A DNA stretch of 16,404 nucleotides from JAOPZY01 sp036495025 (GCA_036495025.1 DASXNO010000290.1:1-16404); one strand, 5' to 3'; positions 1-7,341 are shown, counted from the stretch's first letter. Notes: generated from the sequence alone by a model not told the origin. Numbers and translations are program-made.

Positions 1-2489
1 CGGGGGAGGAGGAAGTGACGCTCGTCGTCCCGGAGGCGGCACCAGGCAACGACCCCAACCCGGTCCACCTCGAAGGGCTCGATTTCCCTGACGGTGGTCT
101 TGCCCTCCTGCGAGTGGTACATGATCTCCACGATCATCGAATGGTCGGCGGCAAGCTCGAGGAGTTGCTGGATCTCCCTGGGCCTGTTGGCAGTCCGCCC
201 GTCCAGGAGCCGGAGGTCCCGCAGCCCCGCGGCGGCAGGAAGTGCCCCGGAGCCTTCCGGCAGTCGAGCCGCGGCCGGCTCGGGCGCACGACCTCCCCGG
301 GCCGGCCCCCCAGAAGACCCAGCAGACCCAGCAGACCCGGGCGACCGCGGCCCCGCCCGCAACGTCGCAGCGAGCGCAGCAGCCTCGGCCGGCGAGAGGG
401 CGATGGCCAGCTGGGACGGCCGGAGAAGGCGCCGCACCCCCTCGTCCCCATCGCCGGACCCCGGCGCCAGCTTGGTCCCGTCCCGCTCCGCCACCGGCAG
501 GTACCCCGCAGCCCGCAGCAGCGCCAGCAGGACCTCGACGTCGTCGGCCTCCAGGACCGCCACCGTCGGGGCGATCAGGTGCGGCCGCATCGAGGCAAGG
601 CGGCGGTCGGCCACGGCTGCCCGCAGCAGCGCCGGGTCCTCGGACCGGAGGTACAGCGACGCCCGCCCGACCACGAGGTTGCCGTGGCGGCGAGCCACGT
701 CCTCGATCAGGTACAGGACGTTCTGGGGGACCTCCGTACTGGAATGCCGCCGAAGCGTCTCGATGATCTCCGAGGCCTCCATCCCGCCGTCCAGGGCACG
801 CCGCACCGACGCTTCGGACAGGTTGTAGATGCGCGCGGGCGACGAGGCCCTGAGGTCCCCGAACCGGCGAAGGGCCGAGGCAAGCTCGTAGGCGGGCGGA
901 CCCGGCACGATCACGTTGAGGTCGGCGCCTACCGTGCAGGTCTCCACCTCCGCCGCGAAGGCCCTCGCCCCCGGACCGTCGCTGTCGGCCCAGTTCGCCT
1001 CCCTTGCGGCGGAACGGCCCGGCTCCACGACAGCGATCGGGTTCGGGCCGGTCGCGATGCCCAGCCAGGTCAACGCCTCAACGGCCCGCCCGACGAACCC
1101 GAGTGCGACGTCCGCGTTGCGGATGCGGCTCGGGAAGCGCCAGGCGACCCGGGCGGCGAGGCTTGCGAGATCGGTCCCCATGCCGGGAGGCAACGCGGCC
1201 AGCTCGGTCGTCACGCACGCCCGGAGGTGGGCCAGCCAGTCCATGCGGACCACCTTGTCGATCGGCACGAGGCCGTCGCTCTCCTCCGTCCACAGGGTGG
1301 CCCCGATCCAGCTCCCGAGCAGCGCCGACCATCGCTGGGCCGGGGCCTCGGCAGCCCATTCCGCAGTGACGGGGGAGATGGCGACCCGGTTCGCATCGTC
1401 GACGCCGATGAGCTCGGCTTCCACCGCCAGGGCGTAGAGGAAGGAGACGTAGCGCTCACCGAACCCGAGGTTCTTGGCGGTCTTCTTGAGCTCCCGCACC
1501 CCGAGGCCCCCCTTCTGCAGGCACGGCGGCGGGCTCTGCGCCCACTCGTCCAGCACGGCTTCGAGGTCGCCGAGCACCCGGGAAGGATCCCCGGGCTGTT
1601 CTGCCCCGGGTGCCGGCACGAGCGGCAGCGGGGGCGCCTCCACCTGCCAGCCGTCGAACAGGCGCCCTCCCCGCAGGGCAAGCTGCACCTCGGCCGGGAT
1701 GACGGCGGCGCCCGAGTAGATCTCGGTCTCGTCGTGGATCACCATCCCCCGGCTCTCCAGCCAGTCCAGCGGGGTCAGGACCTTCCGGCGCTCCGACCAC
1801 GGGGGGTCCGACCACCGGATGTGGCCGGAGGCCATCAGCTCCCGCCGCCCGACGACGCCTCCGTGGTCCAGGATGAGGGCGAACAGGGCCGCGGCCTTCG
1901 GCTCCGCCTCCTCCAGAAGCCGGTGCAGCCGTGCCGGCTCGGCCAGCGCTGCCGTCACCTCGCCCACGATGGACTCCTTGTCCGGCCGGGGGCCCGTCGG
2001 CAGCCCGATGTTGCGGCCGAGTGTCGCCAGGAAGTGGATCGATCGGTGCGCCAGGAGGCGGCGGGCCAGGGGACCAAACCCGGCGGGCATGGGGACCGCC
2101 GCCAGCGTGCACGCGGGAAGGTCCAGCGCCCAGCCCCCCGACGGGGCTGCAGCCTTGGTGTCGATGAATGCGAGGCCCCACCGTGTGAGCTCCTCGGCCC
2201 CGCTGCGAAGCTGCTGCGGCTCGACCTCCGGGGCGTGGGCCGCAAGCTCGTTCGCGGTCACGCGCGGGCCAAGCCAGACGGCGAGCTGGAGGAGCTGGGC
2301 AAGGAACGTGTTGAGCGACGCCACCGCCTCATGGATCGCGAACGGCTTCGCCAGGAGGTCGGCGAGCGTGCTCATGTCCTTGCGCCACTGCCCACCCAGG
2401 TACGTCTTGACCTCGATCCTGCGTTGCAGCAGCGACTCGAAGTCTCCTGGGCTGAGTCCCCGCAGACAGGCGGAGAGTGACGGGGGCAT
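1..2489 (-). CDS. Helicase-associated (XPB/Ssl2-like) domain protein, C-terminus cut by window edge
   Basis: Translating the minus strand from ATG at 2489 gives about 829 codons with no stop, running off the left edge. The start reads MPPSLSACLRGLSPGDFESL. A wHTH-like part follows (VTANELAAHAPEVEPQQLRS). Residues roughly 550-680 read like the XPB/Ssl2-type helicase-associated fold (PARIYNLSEASVRRALDGG, then VLYLIEDVARRHGNLVVG). A Gly/Ser/Ala/Pro-rich linker comes next. The visible end is WYL-like (EIEPFEVDRVGVVAWCRLRD, then RHFLLP), which is usually within a few residues of the C-terminus. No Walker A or DEAD-box motor motif was noticed, so it is probably not an active helicase; a DNA-binding or regulatory role is inferred. 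There is no strong Shine-Dalgarno before the ATG. The family call is from sequence pattern only. Confidence 0.8.
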   Translation of the reverse strand, partial: MPPSLSACLRGLSPGDFESLLQRRIEVKTYLGGQWRKDMSTLADLLAKPFAIHEAVASLNTFLAQLLQLAVWLGPRVTANELAAHAPEVEPQQLRSGAEELTRWGLAFIDTKAAAPSGGWALDLPACTLAAVPMPAGFGPLARRLLAHRSIHFLATLGRNIGLPTGPRPDKESIVGEVTAALAEPARLHRLLEEAEPKAAALFALILDHGGVVGRRELMASGHIRWSDPPWSERRKVLTPLDWLESRGMVIHDETEIYSGAAVIPAEVQLALRGGRLFDGWQVEAPPLPLVPAPGAEQPGDPSRVLGDLEAVLDEWAQSPPPCLQKGGLGVRELKKTAKNLGFGERYVSFLYALAVEAELIGVDDANRVAISPVTAEWAAEAPAQRWSALLGSWIGATLWTEESDGLVPIDKVVRMDWLAHLRACVTTELAALPPGMGTDLASLAARVAWRFPSRIRNADVALGFVGRAVEALTWLGIATGPNPIAVVEPGRSAAREANWADSDGPGARAFAAEVETCTVGADLNVIVPGPPAYELASALRRFGDLRASSPARIYNLSEASVRRALDGGMEASEIIETLRRHSSTEVPQNVLYLIEDVARRHGNLVVGRASLYLRSEDPALLRAAVADRRLASMRPHLIAPTVAVLEADDVEVLLALLRAAGYLPVAERDGTKLAPGSGDGDEGVRRLLRPSQLAIALSPAEAAALAATLRAGPRSPGSAGSAGSSGGPARGGRAPEPAAARLPEGSGALPAAAGLRDLRLLDGRTANRPREIQQLLELAADHSMIVEIMYHSQEGKTTVREIEPFEVDRVGVVAWCRLRDDERHFLLP
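312..338. repeat. Tandem 9-bp repeat encoding a Ser/Gly/Ala linker
   Basis: Three head-to-tail 9-mers are present: AGAAGACCC, then AGCAGACCC twice. On the minus strand they encode the flexible Gly-Ser-Ala segment between the helicase-associated domain and the WYL-like tail of the gene. Copy number may vary between strains by slippage, without a frameshift because the unit is three codons. Confidence 0.6.
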
Positions 2490-2501
2490 GGGACCAGGCT
2501 A
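2490..2501 (-). promoter_or_regulatory. Candidate leaderless promoter of the helicase-associated gene
   Basis: On the minus strand TAGCCT (2501-2496) fits the actinobacterial -10 pattern TANNNT. It is followed by six bases and then the ATG at 2489, the spacing expected if transcription starts at or next to the start codon. This agrees with the lack of a Shine-Dalgarno. No convincing -35 was seen, so the call is weak. Confidence 0.3.
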
Positions 2502-2775
2502 CCAACAGCTACCCTCGTCCAGCGGATTGTCGCCGAAGAGCGCGATTAAATCGGCGAGTCCGGCCCGAGCATCATGTGGAGCGCGGGCCGAGCAACGACA
2601 GAGCCCTAGTTATCGCACCGTTGTGGATCACCCAAATACCCATCCAGATTGATCAGTTTGGGGCCTGGGGAAACGGCGCCCCCGGTCGACACTCATCGAG
2701 GAGCATCCCTGCACCTCACCAGCGTGCGGCTCCGGCAACAGCGATGCCCCCGAGAAGCCGGGGCGGGAGGCAACC
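2490..2775. other. Divergent intergenic region with local hairpins
   Basis: This 286-bp gap separates two divergent genes and has no coding frame I trust. It contains a 7-bp inverted repeat (TCGCCGA at 2530-2536, TCGGCGA at 2551-2557) around the AT-rich core GATTAAATC. Near the GGDEF-EAL gene lie two GC hairpins, one near 2658-2683 (GGGGC/GCCCC) and one near 2745-2764 (GCCCC/GGGGC). Their arms could pair in alternative ways. I do not recognise a GEMM or other known riboswitch core. Both genes' promoters should lie here but cannot be placed firmly. Confidence 0.4.
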
Positions 2776-4767
2776 ATGGCAACCATGGATGGGAGCGACA
2801 CGGCGCAGGGCGGGGCGAGCGCCCCCGCCGCCTTCTGGTGGGATGCCCCACGCGGCCCGACGGAGCCCCGTGGCTGGAGCCGGTTCGGCGCCGCCCTCAG
2901 GACCAGGACCCGGACCGAGCGGACCAACCGGACCGAGGCGTTGCGCCGCAGCGAGGAACGCTTCCGCGCCCTGCTCGAGCATTCCTCCGACGTGGTCGTC
3001 GTCGTGGGCCGTGACCTGCGCATCATCGATGCGACCGGCCCGGTGGAGCGGATGCTCGGGCGCAGCCCGGGGGACCTGGCCGGGGGGACGCTCGCCGACC
3101 TTGTCTTTCCGCAGGAGTGGCCGGGGGTGGAGGCCCTCCTGGCCGAAGCGGTCGAGCTTCCCGGGACGACCCTGACGCGGGACATCCGCCTGCGGCGTGG
3201 GGCTCGTGGATGGCTACGCTCCCAGACCGCCGTCGTCAACCTCCTGGACGACGCCAACGTCGGCGGGCTCGTGCTCACGGTCCGGGACGTCTCGGAACGC
3301 CGGGCACTCGAGGATCAGCTCCGCCAGATCGTCTTCCACGACCCCCTGACCGGCCTGCCCAACCGGGCGCTCTTCCTCGATTGGGTCGGTCAGGCGCTCG
3401 CGCTCGGCCGGCGCAGCCACGAGTCGTGCGCGGTGCTCGTCATCGAGCTCGGCGACCGCAGGCGCATCGACAGCCTGGGCCACAGCGCGGGCGACCAGCT
3501 CCTCCAGGCGATTGCGGACCGGATCCAGCAGGTCCTCGGGGCCGCCGACAGCTCGATCCTGGCCCGGCTCGGGGGGGACGAGTTCGCCATCCTGGCGGAG
3601 AACCTGGCCGACCCGCAGGAGGCGGTCGCCCTCGCCGACCGGCTCCTCGCCGCCTTTCAGACCTCGGTCGAGATCGACGGTCGCTCCATCCGGCCGCAGG
3701 TCAGTATCGGGATCGCCACCACCACGTCCGGCGCCGGCACGACCGACGAGCTCCTCCGCAACGCCGACGTCGCCATGTACCAGGCCAAGCGGCAGGGCAA
3801 GGGTCGCTCGGAGCTCTTCAACCCGGAGATGCACGTGGCTGCGGTCCACCGCCTCGAGCTCGAGGAGGAACTGCGCCGCGCCGTCGAGCGAGAGGAGTTC
3901 GTCGTCCACTACCAGCCGTTCGTCCGGCTCGGGGACGGCAGTATCGCCGGGGTCGAGGCGCTCGCCCGCTGGCAGCATCCGGAGCGTGGCCTGATCCTGC
4001 CCGACGACTTCATCCCCCTGGCCGAGGAGACCGGCCTGATCATCCCCATCGGCAACTTGATCCTCGAGGAGGCGTGCCGGCACGTCGCAGGGCTGCAGCG
4101 CCGCAACGGCGACGACCGCCTCCGGCTGGCCGTCAACTTCTCCGCCCGGCAGCTCACGGACCCCTCCATGGAAGAGCAGCTCACCGTGGCCCTCGACCGT
4201 TCCGGCATGGACCCGACGACGCTGGTGCTGGAGATCACCGAGACCGTGCTGGCGGCCGATACCGAGCCAATGATCGAGCGTATGCTACGGCTGCGCCGGC
4301 TGGGGCTTTTGTTCGCCATGGACGACTTCGGCACCGGGTACTCCGCGCTCGGCTACCTGCGGCACTACCCGATCCAGATGCTCAAGATCGATCGCTCGTT
4401 CGTCCGTGCCCTCGGCGAGGGGGCGGAGGACACCGCCCTCGTCCGGGCCATCCTGAACCTGGCCAGCACCCTCGGCATGCAGGTGGTCGCGGAGGGTGTC
4501 GAGGAGCGCTGGCAGGCCAGGCTGCTCCACCGCCTGGGCTGCACCCTCGGGCAGGGGTACTACTTTGCCCGTCCCATGAGGGCAGACGACCTCGCCGTGG
4601 CCCTCGACGGGCCCGTGGAGGACCGGAGCCTTCCGGCGCCCGGCGCGCGGTCGCCAGGGGTGCCCGGTGACGGTGGGGACGGTGCGGTCTTCCTGCGGCC
4701 CCTCGGCCTCGCCGGCGCGGCGTTCCGGGCCCACGAGGGGGTGGCACCGACCCGGTCGGCGGTCTGA
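2776..4767 (+). CDS. PAS-GGDEF-EAL c-di-GMP protein; GGDEF degenerate, EAL intact
   Basis: This 663-residue protein has no evident membrane segment. Domains in order: PAS about 57-175; GGDEF about 185-350; EAL about 360-610; short tail. The signature RLGGDEF (264-270) is kept, but the first metal/substrate block is altered: VIELGDRRRIDSLGH replaces the usual xxDLDxFKxINDSLGH, changing the first Asp to Glu, losing the guanine-contacting Asn and shortening the loop by one residue. No RxxD I-site precedes GGDEF. The EAL part looks fully equipped: EAL 394-396, N454 in NFSARQL, E486 in EITET, DDFGTGYS at 516-523, K537, E573 in AEGVE, and QGYYFARP. The inferred activity is c-di-GMP hydrolysis tuned by PAS and perhaps by GTP bound to GGDEF. 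GGGAGG five bases upstream supports the first ATG; a second in-frame ATG lies at 2785. It is convergent with the TetR gene. Confidence 0.93.
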   Translation: MATMDGSDTAQGGASAPAAFWWDAPRGPTEPRGWSRFGAALRTRTRTERTNRTEALRRSEERFRALLEHSSDVVVVVGRDLRIIDATGPVERMLGRSPGDLAGGTLADLVFPQEWPGVEALLAEAVELPGTTLTRDIRLRRGARGWLRSQTAVVNLLDDANVGGLVLTVRDVSERRALEDQLRQIVFHDPLTGLPNRALFLDWVGQALALGRRSHESCAVLVIELGDRRRIDSLGHSAGDQLLQAIADRIQQVLGAADSSILARLGGDEFAILAENLADPQEAVALADRLLAAFQTSVEIDGRSIRPQVSIGIATTTSGAGTTDELLRNADVAMYQAKRQGKGRSELFNPEMHVAAVHRLELEEELRRAVEREEFVVHYQPFVRLGDGSIAGVEALARWQHPERGLILPDDFIPLAEETGLIIPIGNLILEEACRHVAGLQRRNGDDRLRLAVNFSARQLTDPSMEEQLTVALDRSGMDPTTLVLEITETVLAADTEPMIERMLRLRRLGLLFAMDDFGTGYSALGYLRHYPIQMLKIDRSFVRALGEGAEDTALVRAILNLASTLGMQVVAEGVEERWQARLLHRLGCTLGQGYYFARPMRADDLAVALDGPVEDRSLPAPGARSPGVPGDGGDGAVFLRPLGLAGAAFRAHEGVAPTRSAV

Positions 4768-4783
4768 CCTCAGCGTTGCGCCG

Positions 4784-5467
4784 TCAGGCGAGCGGGGACG
4801 TCGTCGATTCTGGCGCCCGGTGTGCGGGCCGCAGCGACGGTTCCATCAGCTCCCAGAACGTGTCGAGCCGCTCCAGGAGGTCCTTGCGGTCGGTCAGATG
4901 CTCCGTGACCGCCTGGGCGCCGTAGAAGAACGAGACCATGAGGTGCGCTGCCGCGGCCGAATCGACGCTCGGCCGCACCTGGCCGCGAGCCTTGGCCGTC
5001 TCGAGAAGCTGCGTCACGCGCTCGATCCATCCCACGAACGGCTCGGGCAGGTCGGCCCGGATGAGGTTGCGCTCGTTCTGGAGCCGGACCGCGGCGCGGG
5101 CGAAGCTGTCGGTCTGGTAGCTGCGGCCCACCCGGTAGCTCATGTCGATCAGCGCGTCGACCAGGTTCTCGTGCTCGCCGGGGACCTTGCTGGCCAGTCG
5201 ATCCCACCCGGCGAAGTGGCGGCGGACTATCTCCGTCGCGAGGCGCTCCTTGTTGGGGAAGAAGTGGTAGAGCGCTCCCTTGGTGAGGCCCAGTTGCTGC
5301 ACCACGTCGTTGAGGTTGACGCCGAGATAGCCCCGGCGATCGAAGGCCCGGGCGGCCGCCTCCATGATCCTTTCCCGGGGGGCGTCCCCGCGCACGGATC
5401 GGCGAGTCGCCGCCCGCCGACGGGGTTCGTCCTGCTGCTGCGGGATCGGTCGGGGTGATCGACTCAT
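4784..5467 (-). CDS. TetR-family gamma-butyrolactone receptor-like regulator (ScbR/ArpA type)
   Basis: This is a 227-residue TetR protein. The helix-turn-helix lies about 33-79 (NLNDVVQQLGLTKGALYHFF) after a basic N-terminal tail of about 28 residues. The C-terminal part follows the ScbR/ArpA pattern: AVRLQNERNLIRADLPEPF, then GWIERVTQLLETAKARGQV. Trp147 aligns with the ligand-pocket Trp of these receptors (Trp119 in ArpA). Proteins of this group repress from short palindromic operators until a gamma-butyrolactone binds. Divergence from an AfsA homologue, with only 79 bp between the start codons, is the known scbR/scbA layout and strongly supports the role. GAAGG four bases before the ATG is a plausible ribosome site. 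Receptor versus non-ligand pseudo-receptor cannot be told from sequence alone. Confidence 0.85.
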   Translation of the reverse strand: MSRSPRPIPQQQDEPRRRAATRRSVRGDAPRERIMEAAARAFDRRGYLGVNLNDVVQQLGLTKGALYHFFPNKERLATEIVRRHFAGWDRLASKVPGEHENLVDALIDMSYRVGRSYQTDSFARAAVRLQNERNLIRADLPEPFVGWIERVTQLLETAKARGQVRPSVDSAAAAHLMVSFFYGAQAVTEHLTDRKDLLERLDTFWELMEPSLRPAHRAPESTTSPLA

Positions 5468-5489
5468 GACGCCTTCATGGGCGTTGCGT

Positions 5490-5498
5490 ACCTTTCGG
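5490..5498 (-). promoter_or_regulatory. Candidate operator half-site, copy 1 (CCGAAAGGT)
   Basis: On the minus strand the 79-bp gap between receptor and synthase genes contains CCGAAAGGT. A close match, CCGAAGGGT, recurs on the plus strand at 5611-5619 just inside the synthase gene. Operators of ArpA-like receptors are typically near or in such divergent gaps. Neither copy is a clean palindrome, so assignment rests on recurrence and position only. Confidence 0.25.
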
Positions 5499-5546
5499 AC
5501 GATCTACTGCTAGGCTGCTTCCCAGCCGCCGGGGGAGAGCTGCCAC

Positions 5547-6524
5547 GTGAGGTCGGTGGCCAAGGTGGCAGAGGAACGAAGCGCGGTCGGCACCAGATCA
5601 ACATATCTTACCGAAGGGTTGAATTGGTCGCGCCCCGTGCCGGAAGAGCTGGTGCACCGGTCCGCCCAGTCCGAGGTGTTCATCACGAGCGTCTCCCGTG
5701 ACGGCGACGACGCCTTCCTGCTCGCGGCACGCTGGCCCAGAGATCACAGCTTCTACCACCCGGATGAAACAAACCGCCACGACCCGATGCTCATCGCCGA
5801 GACCATGCGCCAGGCAGGCATCCTTGTGGCCCACGCTGGTTACGACGTGCCCTTCCGTACCCAATTTATTATGGTGGATATCTCTTTTTACCTGATCAAC
5901 CCGGCTGCTCTGATTGTAGAAAAAGACCATCCTGAAGCCGTCGTTTCGCTTTCGTGCTCGGAGGTCGTCCGCAAGGGCGGGATGCTCCGGCGTGCGCGTT
6001 TTCATGTTGGCTTCCTGCGGGATGGCGCGCGCTTCGCGTACGGCTCGGGCCTGCTGGTCTGCGTCCCGGCCGGCGCGTACGAACGGTTTCGGGCACGGCG
6101 AGGTCTGGCACCCCCGGCTCCTCGCCCTCCGCTGCCACGCCTGAACCCGGCGGTCGTGGGGCGTCGGTGGGAAGACGACGTCCTCCTCTGCGACGGGCCG
6201 GGTTGGCGCCGGGGAAGCTCCGCAGCATCCTGGCGGGTGCAGGTCAACCCGGACCACCCCGCGCTCTTCGACCACCCGTTGGATCATTTGCCGGGCATGG
6301 TGCAGCTCGAGGCCTTCCGTCAGGCCGCCCTCGCGCTCACCACGCCGGCGGGAAGTGCGAACCGGCACCGGTTCCTCGGGTGTGACGTCCGGTTCCTTCG
6401 CATGGTCCACGCTCATGCGTCGGTCCGCTGCTGGGCACGGTCGCTCGAAGCACATACCGTCCACCTCGAGCTCGCGGACGACAACCTGACGCCCCTGACC
6501 GAGGGCTCCGTGCGCCTGGGTTGA
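5547..6524 (+). CDS. AfsA/ScbA-like gamma-butyrolactone biosynthesis protein
   Basis: This 325-residue protein has the two tandem AfsA hot-dog repeats. Repeat 1 (about 34-175) carries WPRDHSFYHP and DPMLIAETMRQAGILVAHA, with the conserved Glu at 85. Repeat 2 (about 205-325) carries NPDHPALFDHPLDHLPGM and the acidic VQLEAFRQAAL near 255. AfsA enzymes join a beta-ketoacyl chain to dihydroxyacetone phosphate, the first committed step to gamma-butyrolactone signals. GTG at 5547 was chosen because GGGGGAG lies nine bases before it; GTG codons at 5556 and 5565 are alternatives. The divergent ScbR-like regulator is probably its repressor and signal receptor. The central part is much less GC-rich than its neighbours (about 49% over 5821-5940), which hints at transfer. 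No butenolide phosphate reductase gene is adjacent. Confidence 0.9.
   Translation: MRSVAKVAEERSAVGTRSTYLTEGLNWSRPVPEELVHRSAQSEVFITSVSRDGDDAFLLAARWPRDHSFYHPDETNRHDPMLIAETMRQAGILVAHAGYDVPFRTQFIMVDISFYLINPAALIVEKDHPEAVVSLSCSEVVRKGGMLRRARFHVGFLRDGARFAYGSGLLVCVPAGAYERFRARRGLAPPAPRPPLPRLNPAVVGRRWEDDVLLCDGPGWRRGSSAASWRVQVNPDHPALFDHPLDHLPGMVQLEAFRQAALALTTPAGSANRHRFLGCDVRFLRMVHAHASVRCWARSLEAHTVHLELADDNLTPLTEGSVRLG
5611..5619 (+). promoter_or_regulatory. Candidate operator half-site, copy 2 (CCGAAGGGT)
   Basis: This is the second copy of the CCGAARGGT motif, in an AT-rich stretch (AACATATCTTACCGAAGGGT) at the start of the synthase gene. The AACATA...ACCG arrangement resembles half of an ArpA-type autoregulatory element, but the other half is poor. 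Confidence 0.22.
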
Positions 6525-6581
6525 GGCCCCCTCTGGACCGAGGCAGCCGTCTCAAGAGATTCGTCCGGCCCCGTGGACGCC

Positions 6582-6599
6582 ATACCTTCCGCAAGGTAT
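6582..6599. repeat. Short perfect inverted repeat downstream of the AfsA-like gene
   Basis: ATACCTT (6582-6588) and AAGGTAT (6593-6599) are perfect 7-bp arms around the 4-base loop CCGC, 58 bases after the synthase stop codon. No T-run follows. It could be part of a terminator or an operator. Confidence 0.5.
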
Positions 6600-6616
6600 C
6601 ATTACGCCAGGCTTCC

Positions 6617-6659
6617 GGTACGTCAGGGTCTCGACTTCCTTGCGAGATCCTGGCGTACC
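6617..6659 (+). terminator. Strong 17-bp stem-loop, possible terminator of the AfsA-like gene
   Basis: Left arm GGTACGTCAGGGTCTCG (6617-6633) pairs with right arm CGAGATCCTGGCGTACC (6643-6659) around a 9-base loop. All 17 positions pair in plus-strand RNA, two of them as G-U wobbles; in minus-strand RNA the same two positions would be A-C mismatches. This favours a function in plus-strand RNA, most simply transcription termination or 3'-end protection of the synthase message. No U-tract follows, as is common in high-GC actinobacteria. Confidence 0.5.
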
Positions 6660-6695
6660 TTGCCGCGTGAGCGGCCACCGAGTCGGCGAGCGGGG

Positions 6696-6722
6696 TTGAG
6701 CCCGCGACTCCCGCTCTACACT
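6696..6722 (+). promoter_or_regulatory. Candidate promoter of the lipoprotein gene
   Basis: TTGAGC (6696-6701) and TACACT (6717-6722) are spaced 15 bp apart, and the ATG follows ten bases after the -10-like hexamer. There is no good Shine-Dalgarno, so a very short or absent leader is likely. The spacer is shorter than ideal. Confidence 0.35.
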
Positions 6723-6732
6723 GGTTGCCGGT

Positions 6733-7311
6733 ATGTCTGTCAGGCAGCGCGCTCCGGTGCTCCTTGTGGTCCTCCTCGTGGTGGCGGTCGTGCTCGGCGC
6801 GTGCGCAAAGAAGGCGCCGCGCACACAGCCCGGCTCCGCGAACCCCCGCCCGAGCGCCACGCCAAGCCACTCGAGCGGGTTATCGGGGATCGGTCTGCCG
6901 CCGCCCAGCCCCACCTCGAACGTATCCTGCGCCATCGTGGCCGTCGCCGAGGTCAACGCCGCACTGGGGACGACCGCGACCGCCCGCCATATCGACACCA
7001 CCCCGCCGGCCACCGTGTGCACCTTCGCGGGCGGGACGTCGTCGAGGACGGTCATCGTCCGCATCCAGAACGGCGAGGACGCCAACTCCTTTGCGGACGA
7101 CAAGGCCGTCTACGACAGCGGGGGCCAGACGACGGCCACCGCGGTGAGCGGCTACGGCGACGAGGCGTTCAGCTCCGTCCTCCCCGTCCCGGGCAGCGTC
7201 GGCGTCACGACGCTGGTCGTCCGGAAGGGCGACGTCGAGGTGCTCGTCAGCGCGCCCACCGCGCTCGGACCCGTCGAGGCCCTGATGCAGAAGATCCTGT
7301 CCCAGTTCTGA
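6733..7311 (+). CDS. Secreted lipoprotein, DUF3558-like
   Basis: This 192-residue protein starts with a positively charged n-region (MSVRQR) and a long hydrophobic stretch ending in the lipobox LGAC, with the lipid-bearing Cys at 24. A Pro/Ser/Thr-rich linker (about 30-62) leads to a single domain of about 125 residues with two cysteines, SCAIVAVAEVNAALG and TVCTFAGG. That arrangement, a Cys before an 'EVxAALG' helix and a second Cys in a strand, is typical of actinobacterial DUF3558-like lipoproteins of unknown function. It should be anchored on the outer face of the membrane. It is convergent with the UnbU-like gene (30 bp between stops). Its 5' side is set off from the AfsA-like gene by the hairpin region, so it is probably a separate transcript. 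Confidence 0.8.
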   Translation: MSVRQRAPVLLVVLLVVAVVLGACAKKAPRTQPGSANPRPSATPSHSSGLSGIGLPPPSPTSNVSCAIVAVAEVNAALGTTATARHIDTTPPATVCTFAGGTSSRTVIVRIQNGEDANSFADDKAVYDSGGQTTATAVSGYGDEAFSSVLPVPGSVGVTTLVVRKGDVEVLVSAPTALGPVEALMQKILSQF

Positions 7312-7341
7312 CGCCTCCCGAAGCTCGCTTCCCGGTGGCCA

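Noticed and set aside
15..2480. 821-codon open frame on the plus strand
   Set aside because: It is exactly codon-aligned antisense to the helicase-associated gene, is rich in Arg, Pro and Gly, and has no family pattern. The opposite strand gives a coherent protein.
2640..2775. SAM-type or GEMM riboswitch upstream of the c-di-GMP gene
   Set aside because: A CCGGCAACA string looked SAM-aptamer-like, but the required flanking helices and pseudoknot could not be built, and no GEMM conserved bases were found.
3117..4670. 517-codon plus-strand frame overlapping the GGDEF-EAL gene
   Set aside because: It is an out-of-frame reading of a gene with intact GGDEF and EAL motifs; Arg/Pro/Gly-rich, with no domain.
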